Assembly (NCBI GenBank): GCA_028819255.1
Contig: JAPPMB010000140.1
Location: 1 to 62,893, forward strand
DNA: 62,893 bases
Reading direction: 5' to 3'
DNA from: Bryobacterales bacterium
Lineage (GTDB): Bacteria > Acidobacteriota > Terriglobia > Bryobacterales > UBA6623
Shown: piece by piece, positions 8,071 to 16,464 of the stretch
Layout of the letters: each line of letters begins with the position of its first letter
How positions within the stretch are numbered: the stretch's first letter is position 1
Notes under the pieces: generated by a model
What the model was told of the DNA's origin: nothing
The model's input: only the letters and a program-made list of their open reading frames with translations
Databases searched by the model: none
Made by a program: the position numbers and the translations under genes

Positions 8071-9378
8071 CTACCGGTCCCAGAGACGCACGCACACCAG
8101 CGTGTCACGGTCGCGCGCGAGCAGAAGACCGCCGGCGACAGCCGGAAAGGCGCGCGTCTCGCGCGGCAGGAGCTGCGCACGGGAGACTTCCTCGAACTTG
8201 TCGCGGCTCGTCTTCGCCAGCACCAGCTCCCCGGACTCGAGCAGCAGCAGCAGTCGATCCCCGACCCTGGTGACCGACCCGGGCCGGAGCCCGTCTTGGG
8301 ACCACAGCACCTCGCCGGTCTCAAGGTCGGCAGCCCTGAGGCTCTGCCCGTACTCCTGGCGCCCATGGAATCCGTACAGGGTCCTGCCGTGCAGAACGCA
8401 GCTCGAATAGTGATTGTCGATGACGCCCTCGCCCGACCAGAGTTCCTCGATCTTTCGGTTGCAGAGCTTCATCGCGATCGCTCCCGTGCCGTAGGACGCT
8501 GAGAGAAAAACGAAGTCCCCGGCCACAATGGGGGTGGCGGCATTGACGGAAGCGTTGCTCCGCGACCGCCAGCGGCGTTCGTAGAGGACCTCGCCACGCG
8601 CGGGCTCGACCACCGCCAGACCCTCCCTGGTGAAGAACACCGCCACGGCCTCGCCGTCCAGCTGGGCCGCCACCGGCGAAGAATAGCTGGCTTCGTGATC
8701 GGTGGCCTTCCACAGGGTCTCGCCGCTGTTCGCATCGAGCGCGACAATCCCGGCCCCGTTCCCGCCGCCGACGTTGGCCAGCACCCTGCCGCCCATGACG
8801 AGCGGCGTCGAGGCGGCGCCGAAGAAGCCCTTGCGCACATCGAACTCCGAATGCGTGTCCAAGCTCCAGATCTTCGCGCCCGTCTCGAAGTCGATGCAGT
8901 GCAGCCGCCCCTGGGCCCCGAACGTGTAGACTCTGCCCTTCTGGACCACAGGCGCTGCCCTCGGGCCGTTGTCGAAGCCGAAATCGTCCCTGTAGGAAGT
9001 CTCGTATGAGAACTCCCAGATCCGTTCGCCGCTGCCGAGATGCAGCGCCTCAACCACTTCCCGGTCGCCCTGGCGATGAAAGACGACGACCCGCCCGTCC
9101 GCCACGATCGGTGCGCTGAAGCCTGCCCCTATGGGCCGCTCCCAGACCGCCTCGGGACCTGCGGAGGAAAACGGAGGGACCGTGGGCTGGCCCGGATAGA
9201 CGCCGTTCCGCTCTGGCCCTCGGAACTGCGGCCAGTCCTGCGCCGGGGCGCCGGCAGCCAGGCTCAGGGCCGCCAGCGCTATCGCGGAAACGGACACCCA
9301 ACGGGACCGGCGGTTGCGGAACAGGACTCGGCACGCGGGCGGCTGGGGCGCTTCGGCCACGTTCAGATGCCCTGCCAT
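8071..9378 (-). CDS. secreted PQQ-propeller (BamB-like) repeat protein
   Basis: A 435-residue protein with an N-terminal signal/anchor region (VSVSAIALAALSLAAGAPAQ) and the opening WPQFRGPERNG, typical of outer-membrane PQQ-like beta-propeller proteins in Acidobacteria and Planctomycetes. Repeats with GARIWSLDTHS-like and VALDANSGETLWK blade motifs follow. It lacks the Cys-Cys and metal ligands of the dehydrogenase, so it is probably a structural or binding propeller and not an enzyme. Its ATG overlaps the end of ubiX by 16 bases. An internal GTG at about residue 28 is an alternative start that would put the signal peptide at the very N terminus. Confidence 0.8.
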   Translation of the reverse strand: MAGHLNVAEAPQPPACRVLFRNRRSRWVSVSAIALAALSLAAGAPAQDWPQFRGPERNGVYPGQPTVPPFSSAGPEAVWERPIGAGFSAPIVADGRVVVFHRQGDREVVEALHLGSGERIWEFSYETSYRDDFGFDNGPRAAPVVQKGRVYTFGAQGRLHCIDFETGAKIWSLDTHSEFDVRKGFFGAASTPLVMGGRVLANVGGGNGAGIVALDANSGETLWKATDHEASYSSPVAAQLDGEAVAVFFTREGLAVVEPARGEVLYERRWRSRSNASVNAATPIVAGDFVFLSASYGTGAIAMKLCNRKIEELWSGEGVIDNHYSSCVLHGRTLYGFHGRQEYGQSLRAADLETGEVLWSQDGLRPGSVTRVGDRLLLLLESGELVLAKTSRDKFEEVSRAQLLPRETRAFPAVAGGLLLARDRDTLVCVRLWDR

Positions 9379-9926
9379 CGCTGCGTCTCGCTGTCTCCGA
9401 CCCCGAGAAGGTCCAGAATGCGCCCCGCCTGGTGATTGACAATGTCCTCCACGGACTTGGGAAGCATGTAGAACGCGGGCATCGGGGGAGCGATGATCGC
9501 GCCCATTTCAGCCAAGGACACCATCGTGCGGAGGTGGCCGAGGTGCAGCGGCGTCTCGCGGACGGCGAGGATCAGACGCCGCCGCTCCTTCAGGGCCACG
9601 TCCGCAGTCCTCGTAAGCAAGTTCGATGTCAGGCCGCGTGCGATGGCCGACATCGTGTGCATGGAGCACGGAACGACGGCCATGGAGTCGAATAGGAAGG
9701 ATCCGCTGGCAATCGTGGCGCCGATGCGCTCGACCGGATGCACCTCGCGGACAAGCGGCCGCAGATCCGAGAGAAGCCGGGAGGTTTCCTGGTGCAGCGT
9801 CTTCTCGCCCGGGCGCGTGACGACGAGATGCGTATCGACCTCCGGCTGAGCGGCCAGTCTTTCCAGCAGGCGGACTGCGTACACCGCGCCGCTGGCGCCG
9901 CTGATCCCGATGACGATTCTTGGCAA
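9363..9926 (-). CDS. ubiX: flavin prenyltransferase UbiX
   Basis: A 187-residue protein starting at TTG 9926, with a GGAGG sequence about ten bases upstream. The conserved GISGASGAVYA phosphate/FMN-binding start, VVPCSMHTMSAIARG and the C-terminal PPMPAFYMLPKSVEDIVNH are all present. UbiX joins dimethylallyl phosphate to FMN to make prenylated FMN, the cofactor of UbiD decarboxylases used in ubiquinone synthesis and aromatic decarboxylation. The upstream open frame (to 10172) is out-of-gene extension. It is the first gene of a minus-strand run with the PQQ-propeller genes. No ubiD is in the window. Confidence 0.92.
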   Translation of the reverse strand: MPRIVIGISGASGAVYAVRLLERLAAQPEVDTHLVVTRPGEKTLHQETSRLLSDLRPLVREVHPVERIGATIASGSFLFDSMAVVPCSMHTMSAIARGLTSNLLTRTADVALKERRRLILAVRETPLHLGHLRTMVSLAEMGAIIAPPMPAFYMLPKSVEDIVNHQAGRILDLLGVGDSETQRWQGI

Positions 9927-10042
9927 TGCCCGGTCCCTCCAACATGGTGCCAGAAGACGACCGGATTTCCAGCCTCGGTCTGGGCGGGGCATCGCGGTGA
10001 TACTCTGAAAATCGTCCGGGCCCACGGCCCTCGGATCCTGCC

Positions 10043-10537
10043 ATGAGGCGCCGCAAGACCCTTTACCTGGCGAATGCCTACGGATTCTCGGCACAGCAGG
10101 AATCCGGGCCTCTCGTCGATCTCGTCGCGACGCTCGAGCGCATCGGCGCAGAGGTTTGGGAACCGTTCGCACGGAACAACCAGATTGACAAGAATGTCGG
10201 TGGCTGGGAGTACGGAGTCGGCCAGGACGACATGCGGGACGTGCGGGGAGCCGACGGAATCTTCGCCGTCGTCAACGGATGCCCGCCGGACGAAGGAGTC
10301 ATGGTGGAACTGGGCATGGCGATCGCCTGGCGCAAGCCGACGTTCCTGTTCCGGGACGACGTTCGGATCTGGACGGACTCCAGCGGCCAAGCCGGCTATC
10401 CGCTGAATCTGATGCTCTTCACCGGCCTTCCGCAGGACGGCTGGCAGCGATACTGGTACACGTCCCTCGAGGAGCTCGCCGACCCATCAAAGGCGCTGGT
10501 GCCATGGCTGAACGGAACGCCGGTTCGCGGCACTTGA
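10043..10537 (+). CDS. nucleoside 2-deoxyribosyltransferase family protein
   Basis: A 164-residue protein of the NDT/DRT fold. It begins KTLYLANAYGFS, like the family's IYLAGP start. It has a DDMRDVRGADGIFAVVNG segment, and a Glu in GVMVELGMAIAW that matches the catalytic nucleophile of the family. The predicted role is transfer of deoxyribose between bases or cleavage of N-glycosidic bonds in nucleotide salvage. It is divergent from ubiX across a short promoter region, and the next gene starts inside its 3' end (34-base overlap). Confidence 0.82.
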   Translation: MRRRKTLYLANAYGFSAQQESGPLVDLVATLERIGAEVWEPFARNNQIDKNVGGWEYGVGQDDMRDVRGADGIFAVVNGCPPDEGVMVELGMAIAWRKPTFLFRDDVRIWTDSSGQAGYPLNLMLFTGLPQDGWQRYWYTSLEELADPSKALVPWLNGTPVRGT

Positions 10538-10998
10538 TCCTGTACGACGGCGACTGCGGATTCTGCGGCCGCGCCGTCACGCTCGTTCCGCCCCGCGACA
10601 GCCGACGGGCCTTCCGGTACGACTCGCTCCACAGCGGGGAGGGTGAGCGGGTGCGTGCGGACCGCGCCCTCCCGACCGGCGAGCCGGATTCGCTGCTCGT
10701 GGTGCCGGCCGCGAGCTCAGAGGATCCGGCCGTTCTGCAGAAGTCAGCGGCCGTGCTCTTCATCGTCAGGCACATGGACTGGCCGTGGAGACTTCTCTCG
10801 ATTGCCGGGCTGCTGCCCGGTCGACTTCTGGACTGGGCCTACGACGTTGTGGCCCGACATCGTCACCTGCTCGGCCGGGAAGCGCTTTCCTGTGCCCTGC
10901 CGGCCATGGATTCGAGAGAGGCCCTCGCCGGCGGAGCCGATTCAGGCACGCGAGACGGGCTGCGGGGCCATCCTCCCGGGAGTGCGGGTCGTCCGTAG
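10504..10998 (+). CDS. DCC-family thiol-disulfide oxidoreductase (DUF393)
   Basis: A 164-residue thioredoxin-like protein with the family signature LILYDGDCGFCGRAV near the N terminus (redox CGFC) and a later RHRHLLG segment that corresponds to the family's YxxRYR motif. The start at 10504 overlaps the deoxyribosyltransferase gene by 34 bases, suggesting coupled translation. The C-terminal 25 residues are low-complexity and may be a poorly conserved tail. Function in the family is unsettled; a redox role is likely. Confidence 0.82.
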   Translation: MAERNAGSRHLILYDGDCGFCGRAVTLVPPRDSRRAFRYDSLHSGEGERVRADRALPTGEPDSLLVVPAASSEDPAVLQKSAAVLFIVRHMDWPWRLLSIAGLLPGRLLDWAYDVVARHRHLLGREALSCALPAMDSREALAGGADSGTRDGLRGHPPGSAGRP

Positions 10999-11004
10999 CG
11001 GGGC

Positions 11005-11541
11005 TCAGTTCGAGGGTCGCCTCGTGAACTGCATCTCCCGAACCGGACAGGATCTGAGCACGCGTTCCAGTGCCGCCGCCTCGACGATATCGACCGTGAG
11101 GGCGTACTTGATCTTGATCCTGACGATCGTCGCTGCATACCAGCAGCGGTTGCTCTGCGGCAGCCATTCCCCCGCGTCGCGGGCGCCCTTGATCCTGCGG
11201 TTGAGCCCGGGCTCCGAGAGCGTGAGGTTCTCGATGTCGTTCGCGAAGTTCCTGCGTCTCTCCGCGGTTGCTGCGCAGAGGCCGCTGTCGTGCGCCTCGG
11301 ACCTGGCGACGACATGCTCGATGTCGGTCTCGCTGAGACTGTCGAACCAGCGCCCGTCGTAAGGCGAGTAGATCCCGCCCTGGCGCGCCACGACGTCCGC
11401 CTCCAGCGTCCAAGAGTACGAGTAGTCGGTGGCCGCGTACTCGGAGCATCGGTGCTCAGGCGCGATGGCCAGTCCCCGCCACGTCTGGGCCGACACGACC
11501 GTTGGGAGGATCAGGATCGCTGCGAGCCGAGTCAGTCCCAT
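11005..11541 (-). CDS. secreted HNH-type endonuclease (DUF1524-like)
   Basis: A 178-residue exported protein with signal peptide MGLTRLAAILILPTVVSAQ. The core resembles extracellular HNH nucleases of the GmrSD-C/DUF1524 type: YSPYDGRWF, then DIEHVVARSEAHDSGLC (the DHxVA-like metal/catalytic block), NFANDIENLTLSEPGLNRRIKGA and a C-terminal region with basic residues. The predicted role is nonspecific nuclease activity in the periplasm or outside the cell. It is convergent with the DCC gene, only six bases from its stop. The open frame continues far upstream to 11823, but the signal peptide fixes the start at 11541. Confidence 0.78.
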   Translation of the reverse strand: MGLTRLAAILILPTVVSAQTWRGLAIAPEHRCSEYAATDYSYSWTLEADVVARQGGIYSPYDGRWFDSLSETDIEHVVARSEAHDSGLCAATAERRRNFANDIENLTLSEPGLNRRIKGARDAGEWLPQSNRCWYAATIVRIKIKYALTVDIVEAAALERVLRSCPVREMQFTRRPSN

Positions 11542-11825
11542 GCCCGCAGAATACACTCGCGGGACGCAAGGGTTCCGCCTGCCATTTCCCTCCTGATCGC
11601 GCTGGACCGTGCTGAAGTCCGGCGCCCGGAGAATTGGAGGTGCGCTGGAGCACGCCGGGACGCATCGCCCCGATTCAGCGATCCGGACGGACGTCGCGCG
11701 GCTCCCGGATTGGACCCGCCTTTGTTGCCCTGCAACCTGCAACTGGCCGCCCGAGGGTTTCCGGGCCCCGGCATCGGCTATCGTTGTTACGAGGCGCGGC
11801 CCGCCGGGAGGTTCGGAAGCCAAGA

Positions 11826-12818
11826 ATGTTCAAGACCAGGATCACGGAAATGTTCGGGATCAAGTACCCGATCATCCAGGGCGGACTGATGTGGCTGGCG
11901 AAGGCGGAACTCGCTGCGGCGGTGGCCGAGGCGGGCGGCATCGGATTCATGACTGCCCTGAGCCACGACACTCCGGAAAAGCTGCGCAACGAGATTCGCA
12001 AGGTGCGCGGTCTCACGGACAAGCCGTTCGGCATCAACCTGACGTTCCTGCCGTCGCTGCGGGCCCCGGACTATCCGGCCTACATCCGGGTGTGCATTGA
12101 GGAGGGAGTGCGGTTCATTGAGACGGCGGGCCGCAACCCTGCTCCGATCATGCCGATGCTGAACGATGCCGGCATCAAGGTGATTCACAAGTGCACGTCC
12201 GTCCGGCACGCGCTGACCTCCCAGCGGATCGGGTGCGCTGCGGTCAGCATTGACGGCTTCGAGTGCGCCGGCCATCCCGGCGAGGACGACGTGACTTCGC
12301 TGATCCTGGTTCCGCTGGCCTGCGACGCACTCGACATTCCGGTCGTCTCGTCCGGTGGCTTCGGGGACGGCCGGGGCCTGGTGGCGTCCCTCGCGCTCGG
12401 CGCGGAAGGTATGAATATGGGCACCCGCTTCGTGGCCACGAAGGAGTGCCCGATTCACGACGCGGTGAAGGAAGCCCTGGTCGTTGCCGATGAGCGCGAC
12501 ACGAGGCTGCTGATGCGCACGCTCCGCAACACCGCGCGCTACCTGGTGAACGACAACACCGAGAAGGTGCTGGAGATCGAGGCGCGCGGAAACGCAACCA
12601 TCGAGGACATCAAGCAGTACATGTCGGGTCTCGAGGGCAAGATAATGATCGAGACTGGCGATCTCAATCAAGGCGTGTTTTCCGCCGGCCAGGTGATCGG
12701 GATGATTCGCGACGTGCCGACAGTGCAGGAGCTGTTCGACAGGATCGTCGGCGAGGCGACCGAACTGATGACCCGCCAGCTTCCAAGCGTCGTCCGGAAC
12801 GGTGCGTCGCCCAACTGA
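11826..12818 (+). CDS. nitronate monooxygenase family FMN protein
   Basis: A 330-residue TIM-barrel flavoprotein of the NMO/2-nitropropane dioxygenase family. The start at 11826 gives MFKTRITEMFGIKYPIIQGG, the standard family opening. FMN-binding stretches are visible: AEAGGIGFMTA, GFECAGHPGEDD with the candidate catalytic His, and PVVSSGGFGDGRGL followed by LGAEGMNMGTRF. It would oxidise propionate-3-nitronate or related nitronates; some family members are instead enoyl-reductase-like. It stands alone between the HNH gene and the envelope cluster. Confidence 0.9.
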   Translation: MFKTRITEMFGIKYPIIQGGLMWLAKAELAAAVAEAGGIGFMTALSHDTPEKLRNEIRKVRGLTDKPFGINLTFLPSLRAPDYPAYIRVCIEEGVRFIETAGRNPAPIMPMLNDAGIKVIHKCTSVRHALTSQRIGCAAVSIDGFECAGHPGEDDVTSLILVPLACDALDIPVVSSGGFGDGRGLVASLALGAEGMNMGTRFVATKECPIHDAVKEALVVADERDTRLLMRTLRNTARYLVNDNTEKVLEIEARGNATIEDIKQYMSGLEGKIMIETGDLNQGVFSAGQVIGMIRDVPTVQELFDRIVGEATELMTRQLPSVVRNGASPN

Positions 12819-12844
12819 GTGAGCGCCGTCTCCGTCAAGAGCAC

Positions 12845-13624
12845 ATGGGAGCCGGCGCGTCGGCCGGCCGCAACGGGCCGGTGAGGATTACCGCCACGAT
12901 CATTGCGCTCAACGAAGAGCGAAACATCGCGAGGGCCGTCCGCTCGGTTGCCTTCTGCGAGGAGGTCGTGGTCGTCGATTCCGGATCCTCGGACCGCACC
13001 GTCGAGATTGCGGAGTCCCTCGGCGCCAGGGTCGTGACCAACGCATGGCCGGGCTACGCGGCGCAGAAGAACTTCGCCGCGGAAGCCGCGAGCAACGACT
13101 GGGTGCTTTCGATCGACGCGGACGAGGCGGTCGGTCCGGAGCTCGCGGGCTCGATCATGCGGCTCAAGTCCGGGCCGCCGGACCGCAGCGGATACGATTT
13201 TCCGCGCCTGGCCCGCTACTGCGGCCAGTGGATCCGCCACTCCGGCTGGTACCCGGACAGGAAGGTCCGCCTTTACCGCAGGGACGCCGGGCGGTGGGTC
13301 GGCGCCTACGTCCACGAGTCGGTGGAACTGTCGGGAGCCCCCGGCCACCTTGAAGGCGATCTGCTGCACTACACGTGCGAGACGTTTGAGGACCACCGGC
13401 GGAGGGTCGACCGCTACACCGACCTGGCGGCTCGCGAGATTGCGTCATCCGGGAGGCGCGTGCCGGTCTGGAGGCTGGTGGCGGGGCCGGCGCTGTCGTT
13501 CGTAAAGTCGTACCTGCTGCAGCTGGGATTCCTGGACGGCAGGGCGGGACTCACGATCGCGGTGATGGCTGCCCGCTACGTTTATCTGAAATACTCGAAG
13601 GCCAGAGGGCTGGCCGACGGCTAG
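12845..13624 (+). CDS. family 2 glycosyltransferase, LPS-core (WaaE/KdtX) type
   Basis: A 259-residue GT-A enzyme with ATIIALNEERNIARAVRS, VVVVDSGSSDRTVEIA and the DXD-like SIDADEAV metal motif. PDRKVRLYRRDAGRWVGAYVHE in the middle is typical of the WaaE/KdtX LPS-core glucosyltransferases. A C-terminal hydrophobic stretch (VAGPALSFVKSYLLQLGFLDG) probably attaches it to the inner membrane. It heads a plus-strand run with a GT4 enzyme, PilD and LpxD, which supports a role in lipopolysaccharide synthesis. Confidence 0.88.
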   Translation: MGAGASAGRNGPVRITATIIALNEERNIARAVRSVAFCEEVVVVDSGSSDRTVEIAESLGARVVTNAWPGYAAQKNFAAEAASNDWVLSIDADEAVGPELAGSIMRLKSGPPDRSGYDFPRLARYCGQWIRHSGWYPDRKVRLYRRDAGRWVGAYVHESVELSGAPGHLEGDLLHYTCETFEDHRRRVDRYTDLAAREIASSGRRVPVWRLVAGPALSFVKSYLLQLGFLDGRAGLTIAVMAARYVYLKYSKARGLADG

Positions 13625-13627
13625 CAG

Positions 13628-14539
13628 ATGCGCATTCTCCACGTCGACACCGGTCCGTCCATGCGCGGAGGCCAATTCCAGGCCTTGCTCCTCCTTGACG
13701 AGCTGGAACGCAGAGACTGCCGGCAGACGCTGCTCGCGGGCGAGGGGATCCGGTCCAGGCGGCCCGTCGAGCGCAGCTCGTGGCGGGCGGTCAGGCGCCA
13801 TTCCCGCACCTGCGACCTAATCCACGCGCACGACGCGCGGGCGCACACTCTCGCGGTTCTCCACTCCTGCGGGAAGCCGGTCGTGGTGTCACGTCGCGTT
13901 GCCTTCGCAGTCGCCGGGGGTCTCTCGCGCTGGAAGTACCGGCGGGCCGCCCACTTCGTCGCGATCTCGGAGCATGTGGCGGCGGTGCTGCGCAGCGGCG
14001 GAGTGCCCGGCCGGAAGATCAGCGTGGTGTACGACGCGGCGCCCGGGCCGCGCCCGAATCCGGTTCCGACGACCCGCCCCGAACGAAATCCTTCCGGCTT
14101 TCGGGTGGTGAGCCCGAACCTCGACGACCCGCTCAAGTGTCGCGATCTGGCTGTCAGGTCGTGCGAGCATGCAGGCGTGCCGCTGTGTCTGTCCAGCGAC
14201 CTTCAGGCGGATCTGCGATCCGCCGACGCGCTGCTGTACCTCTCGCGGTCGGAGGGCCTGGGCTCGGCGCTGCTGCTGGCGATGTCGCTGGGAGTCCCCG
14301 CCGTCGCGAGCTCGGTGGGCGGAATCCCGGAAGCTGTCCGCAGCGGGCGAACCGGCCTGCTCGTGGAGAACACCATCGAATCCGTGTCCGAAGCGCTAGT
14401 ACGCCTTCGCGCCGACGAGGCACTGAGGCTCAGAATGGGCCGGGAATCGCGGCAATGGGTCCGGGAGCGATTCACGCCCGAGAGGATGGCCGACGGAACG
14501 ATGCGGGTGTACGGCCGCGTGCTCGGGAACGGTGCCTGA
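13628..14539 (+). CDS. family 4 (GT-B) glycosyltransferase, LPS synthesis
   Basis: A 303-residue group 1 glycosyltransferase, slightly shorter than usual (350-400). The N-terminal acceptor domain starts MRILHVDTGPSMRGGQ with LIHAHDARAH. The C-terminal donor domain has ALLYLSRSEGLGSALLLAM followed by GVPAVASSVGGIPEAV, the E-x7-E nucleotide-sugar site. The gene begins three bases after the preceding glycosyltransferase stop and ends three bases before pilD, so the genes are cotranscribed. Confidence 0.88.
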   Translation: MRILHVDTGPSMRGGQFQALLLLDELERRDCRQTLLAGEGIRSRRPVERSSWRAVRRHSRTCDLIHAHDARAHTLAVLHSCGKPVVVSRRVAFAVAGGLSRWKYRRAAHFVAISEHVAAVLRSGGVPGRKISVVYDAAPGPRPNPVPTTRPERNPSGFRVVSPNLDDPLKCRDLAVRSCEHAGVPLCLSSDLQADLRSADALLYLSRSEGLGSALLLAMSLGVPAVASSVGGIPEAVRSGRTGLLVENTIESVSEALVRLRADEALRLRMGRESRQWVRERFTPERMADGTMRVYGRVLGNGA

Positions 14540-14542
14540 GGC

Positions 14543-15373
14543 ATGGCCCTGCTCGCCGGATTCGGTTTCGTGCTGGGATTGGCGACCGGCAGCTTCATCA
14601 GTGTCTGCATTCGGCGCTGGCCGGTCGGCATGTCCGTCATCTCCCCGGGGTCGCACTGCCCGGACTGCGGCATTCTCATCGCCTGGCGCGACAAGATTCC
14701 CGTGCTGAGCTTCTTTCTCCTCGGTCGCAGGTGCCGATACTGTTCAAGGCCGATCTCGTGGCGCTATCCGTCCGTGGAACTGCTGAACGGAGCCGTCTGG
14801 GCGGCCCTGGCGGCTCGCGACGGCGGCGGTCCCGAGTTCTGGAAGCACGCGATCTTCGCGTCGATGATGATCGTTCTGCTCTTCACCGATCTGGATCGCC
14901 GGATTCTGCCGGATCCAGTCACGCTGGGCGGCCTCGGCCTGGGACTCGTGTTCAGTCTTGTGGTGATTCTTCCGGCGGGACCCGTGGGGCTCGCCGTTGC
15001 GTCCGACTCCGTCCCGTGGGGGCCGAGGGCGGCCTCCCTGGCGGAGTCGGTGCTCGCAGCCGCGGTGTTCGGCGGACTGCTTTGGATCGTCGGGGAGGCG
15101 TACTACCGCATGCGGCGCGTGGAGGGCCTCGGTCTGGGCGACGTGAAGCTGATCGCCATGGTCGGGGCTTTCCACGGCACGGCCTTCGGCGCGCTGGTCT
15201 TGGTCGCCGGAACCCTTGCGGCCGCAGCGTGCGGCACCTTCTACCTTCTGCTGGCGGGGAAGCCCTGGGACCATCCGATCCCTCTTGGAAGCTACTTTGC
15301 GGGCACGGCCCTCGTCGCGCTCTTCGCGGCGGACGCCGTGCTGAACCTATACTGGGGTCTTGTCCTAGGATGA
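14543..15373 (+). CDS. pilD: type IV prepilin peptidase / N-methyltransferase PilD
   Basis: A 276-residue polytopic membrane aspartyl protease. The cytoplasmic zinc-finger cysteines are Cys39-Cys42 (HCPDC) and Cys64-Cys67 (CRYC). The two catalytic Asp motifs are FTDLDRRILPD and GLGLGDVKL. Several hydrophobic helices follow, as expected. It cleaves and N-methylates type IV pilin or type II secretion pseudopilin precursors. Its stop overlaps the lpxD start (ATGA at 15370-15373). No pilin genes are nearby, so its substrates must be encoded elsewhere. Confidence 0.94.
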   Translation: MALLAGFGFVLGLATGSFISVCIRRWPVGMSVISPGSHCPDCGILIAWRDKIPVLSFFLLGRRCRYCSRPISWRYPSVELLNGAVWAALAARDGGGPEFWKHAIFASMMIVLLFTDLDRRILPDPVTLGGLGLGLVFSLVVILPAGPVGLAVASDSVPWGPRAASLAESVLAAAVFGGLLWIVGEAYYRMRRVEGLGLGDVKLIAMVGAFHGTAFGALVLVAGTLAAAACGTFYLLLAGKPWDHPIPLGSYFAGTALVALFAADAVLNLYWGLVLG

Positions 15374-16392
15374 AGCTGGGCGACATTGCTAGCGTGCTCC
15401 AGTGTCGGCTGGACGGCGACCCGGATGTCGAGATCAGCGGCGTCGCCGGCCTGCAGGACGCCGGTCCCGGAGAGCTGACGTTCCTGTCCAACCCGCGCTA
15501 CGCGCCGCTCGTGACCCAGACGAGGGCCTCCGCGCTCATCGCCGACCGGCCGATCGACGGGGTCCGCATGGCCTTCCTCGTTTCGGCGAACCCGTACCTG
15601 GACTTCGCCCGAACCCTGGATCTCTTCCACGTCTCGCAGCGCCGTCCGGAGGGCGTCCACCCCACGGCTGTGGTGGCGGATTCGTGCAGGATCGGGGCGG
15701 GCGCCCGGGTCGGACCTTACGCCGTTGTCGAGGACGACGCCGTCATCGGCCGGAACGCCGAGATCGGACCCCATGTGGTGATTGAGCGCGGCGCGCACAT
15801 CGGGAACGACTTCGTCGCCCATGCCGGCGCCATGGTCTGCCACGGATCGGAGGTGGGCGACCGGGTGGTCCTTCACCACCGGGTCATCGTTGGTTCCGAC
15901 GGCTTCGGCTTCGCCCGTCGAGCGGACGGCACGCACAGGAAGATCCCGCAGACGGGCAAGGTCGTGATCGAGGATGACGTCGAGATCCAGGCGGGTTCGT
16001 GCGTCGACCGCGCGGCCGTGGGAGAGACCCGCATCGGACGGGGCACCGTCATCGACAACCTGGTGCAGATCGGCCACGCCGCCAAGGTCGGGGAGAATAC
16101 GATTCTCTGTGCGCAGGTCGGGATCGCCGGCAGCACCACGCTCGGGGACAACTGCGTTCTGGCGGGCCAGGTGGGGATCATCAACCATCTTCGCCTGGGC
16201 GACCGGGTCCTCGTCACGGCCCAGTCCGGAGTCGGCCGCGACATCCCCGACGGCTCGAAGGTCTCCGGATCCCCGGCGGTCGACAACCGGCGGTGGCTCC
16301 GGGCGACCGCGGTCCATGCCCGCCTGCCGGAGATCGACCGGGAAGTGCGCAGGCTGCGCAAGCGCTTGGACGAGCTCGACGAGGGGTCGTAG
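15370..16392 (+). CDS. lpxD: UDP-3-O-acylglucosamine N-acyltransferase LpxD
   Basis: A 340-residue enzyme of lipid A synthesis that adds the N-linked hydroxyacyl chain to UDP-3-O-acyl-glucosamine. The N-terminal uridine-binding domain (1-100) contains LTFLSNPRYAPLV. A left-handed beta-helix of hexapeptide repeats follows (about 105-300), containing VVLHHRVIVGSDGFGFA with the catalytic His region. The C-terminal DREVRRLRKRLDEL is a helical extension. The ATG at 15370 overlaps the pilD stop. The window holds no lpxA/lpxB. Confidence 0.95.
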   Translation: MKLGDIASVLQCRLDGDPDVEISGVAGLQDAGPGELTFLSNPRYAPLVTQTRASALIADRPIDGVRMAFLVSANPYLDFARTLDLFHVSQRRPEGVHPTAVVADSCRIGAGARVGPYAVVEDDAVIGRNAEIGPHVVIERGAHIGNDFVAHAGAMVCHGSEVGDRVVLHHRVIVGSDGFGFARRADGTHRKIPQTGKVVIEDDVEIQAGSCVDRAAVGETRIGRGTVIDNLVQIGHAAKVGENTILCAQVGIAGSTTLGDNCVLAGQVGIINHLRLGDRVLVTAQSGVGRDIPDGSKVSGSPAVDNRRWLRATAVHARLPEIDREVRRLRKRLDELDEGS

Positions 16393-16464
16393 ACGCCGCC
16401 CCGCGGCTGTCGCGGACTCCTGTAGGATTGAGCGAGCCGCCGTCCGGCGGCAAGCGGAAACCCC

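Noticed and set aside
8071..9378. Second PQQ dehydrogenase
   Set aside because: The propeller lacks the adjacent-cysteine ring and the Glu/Asn/Asp metal ligands; it is treated as a non-enzymatic PQQ-like repeat protein.
13780..16392. 870-codon open frame running through the glycosyltransferase, pilD and lpxD region
   Set aside because: Only its last 340 codons are a real protein (LpxD, starting at 15370). The earlier part is out of frame with two well-supported genes and shows no motif.
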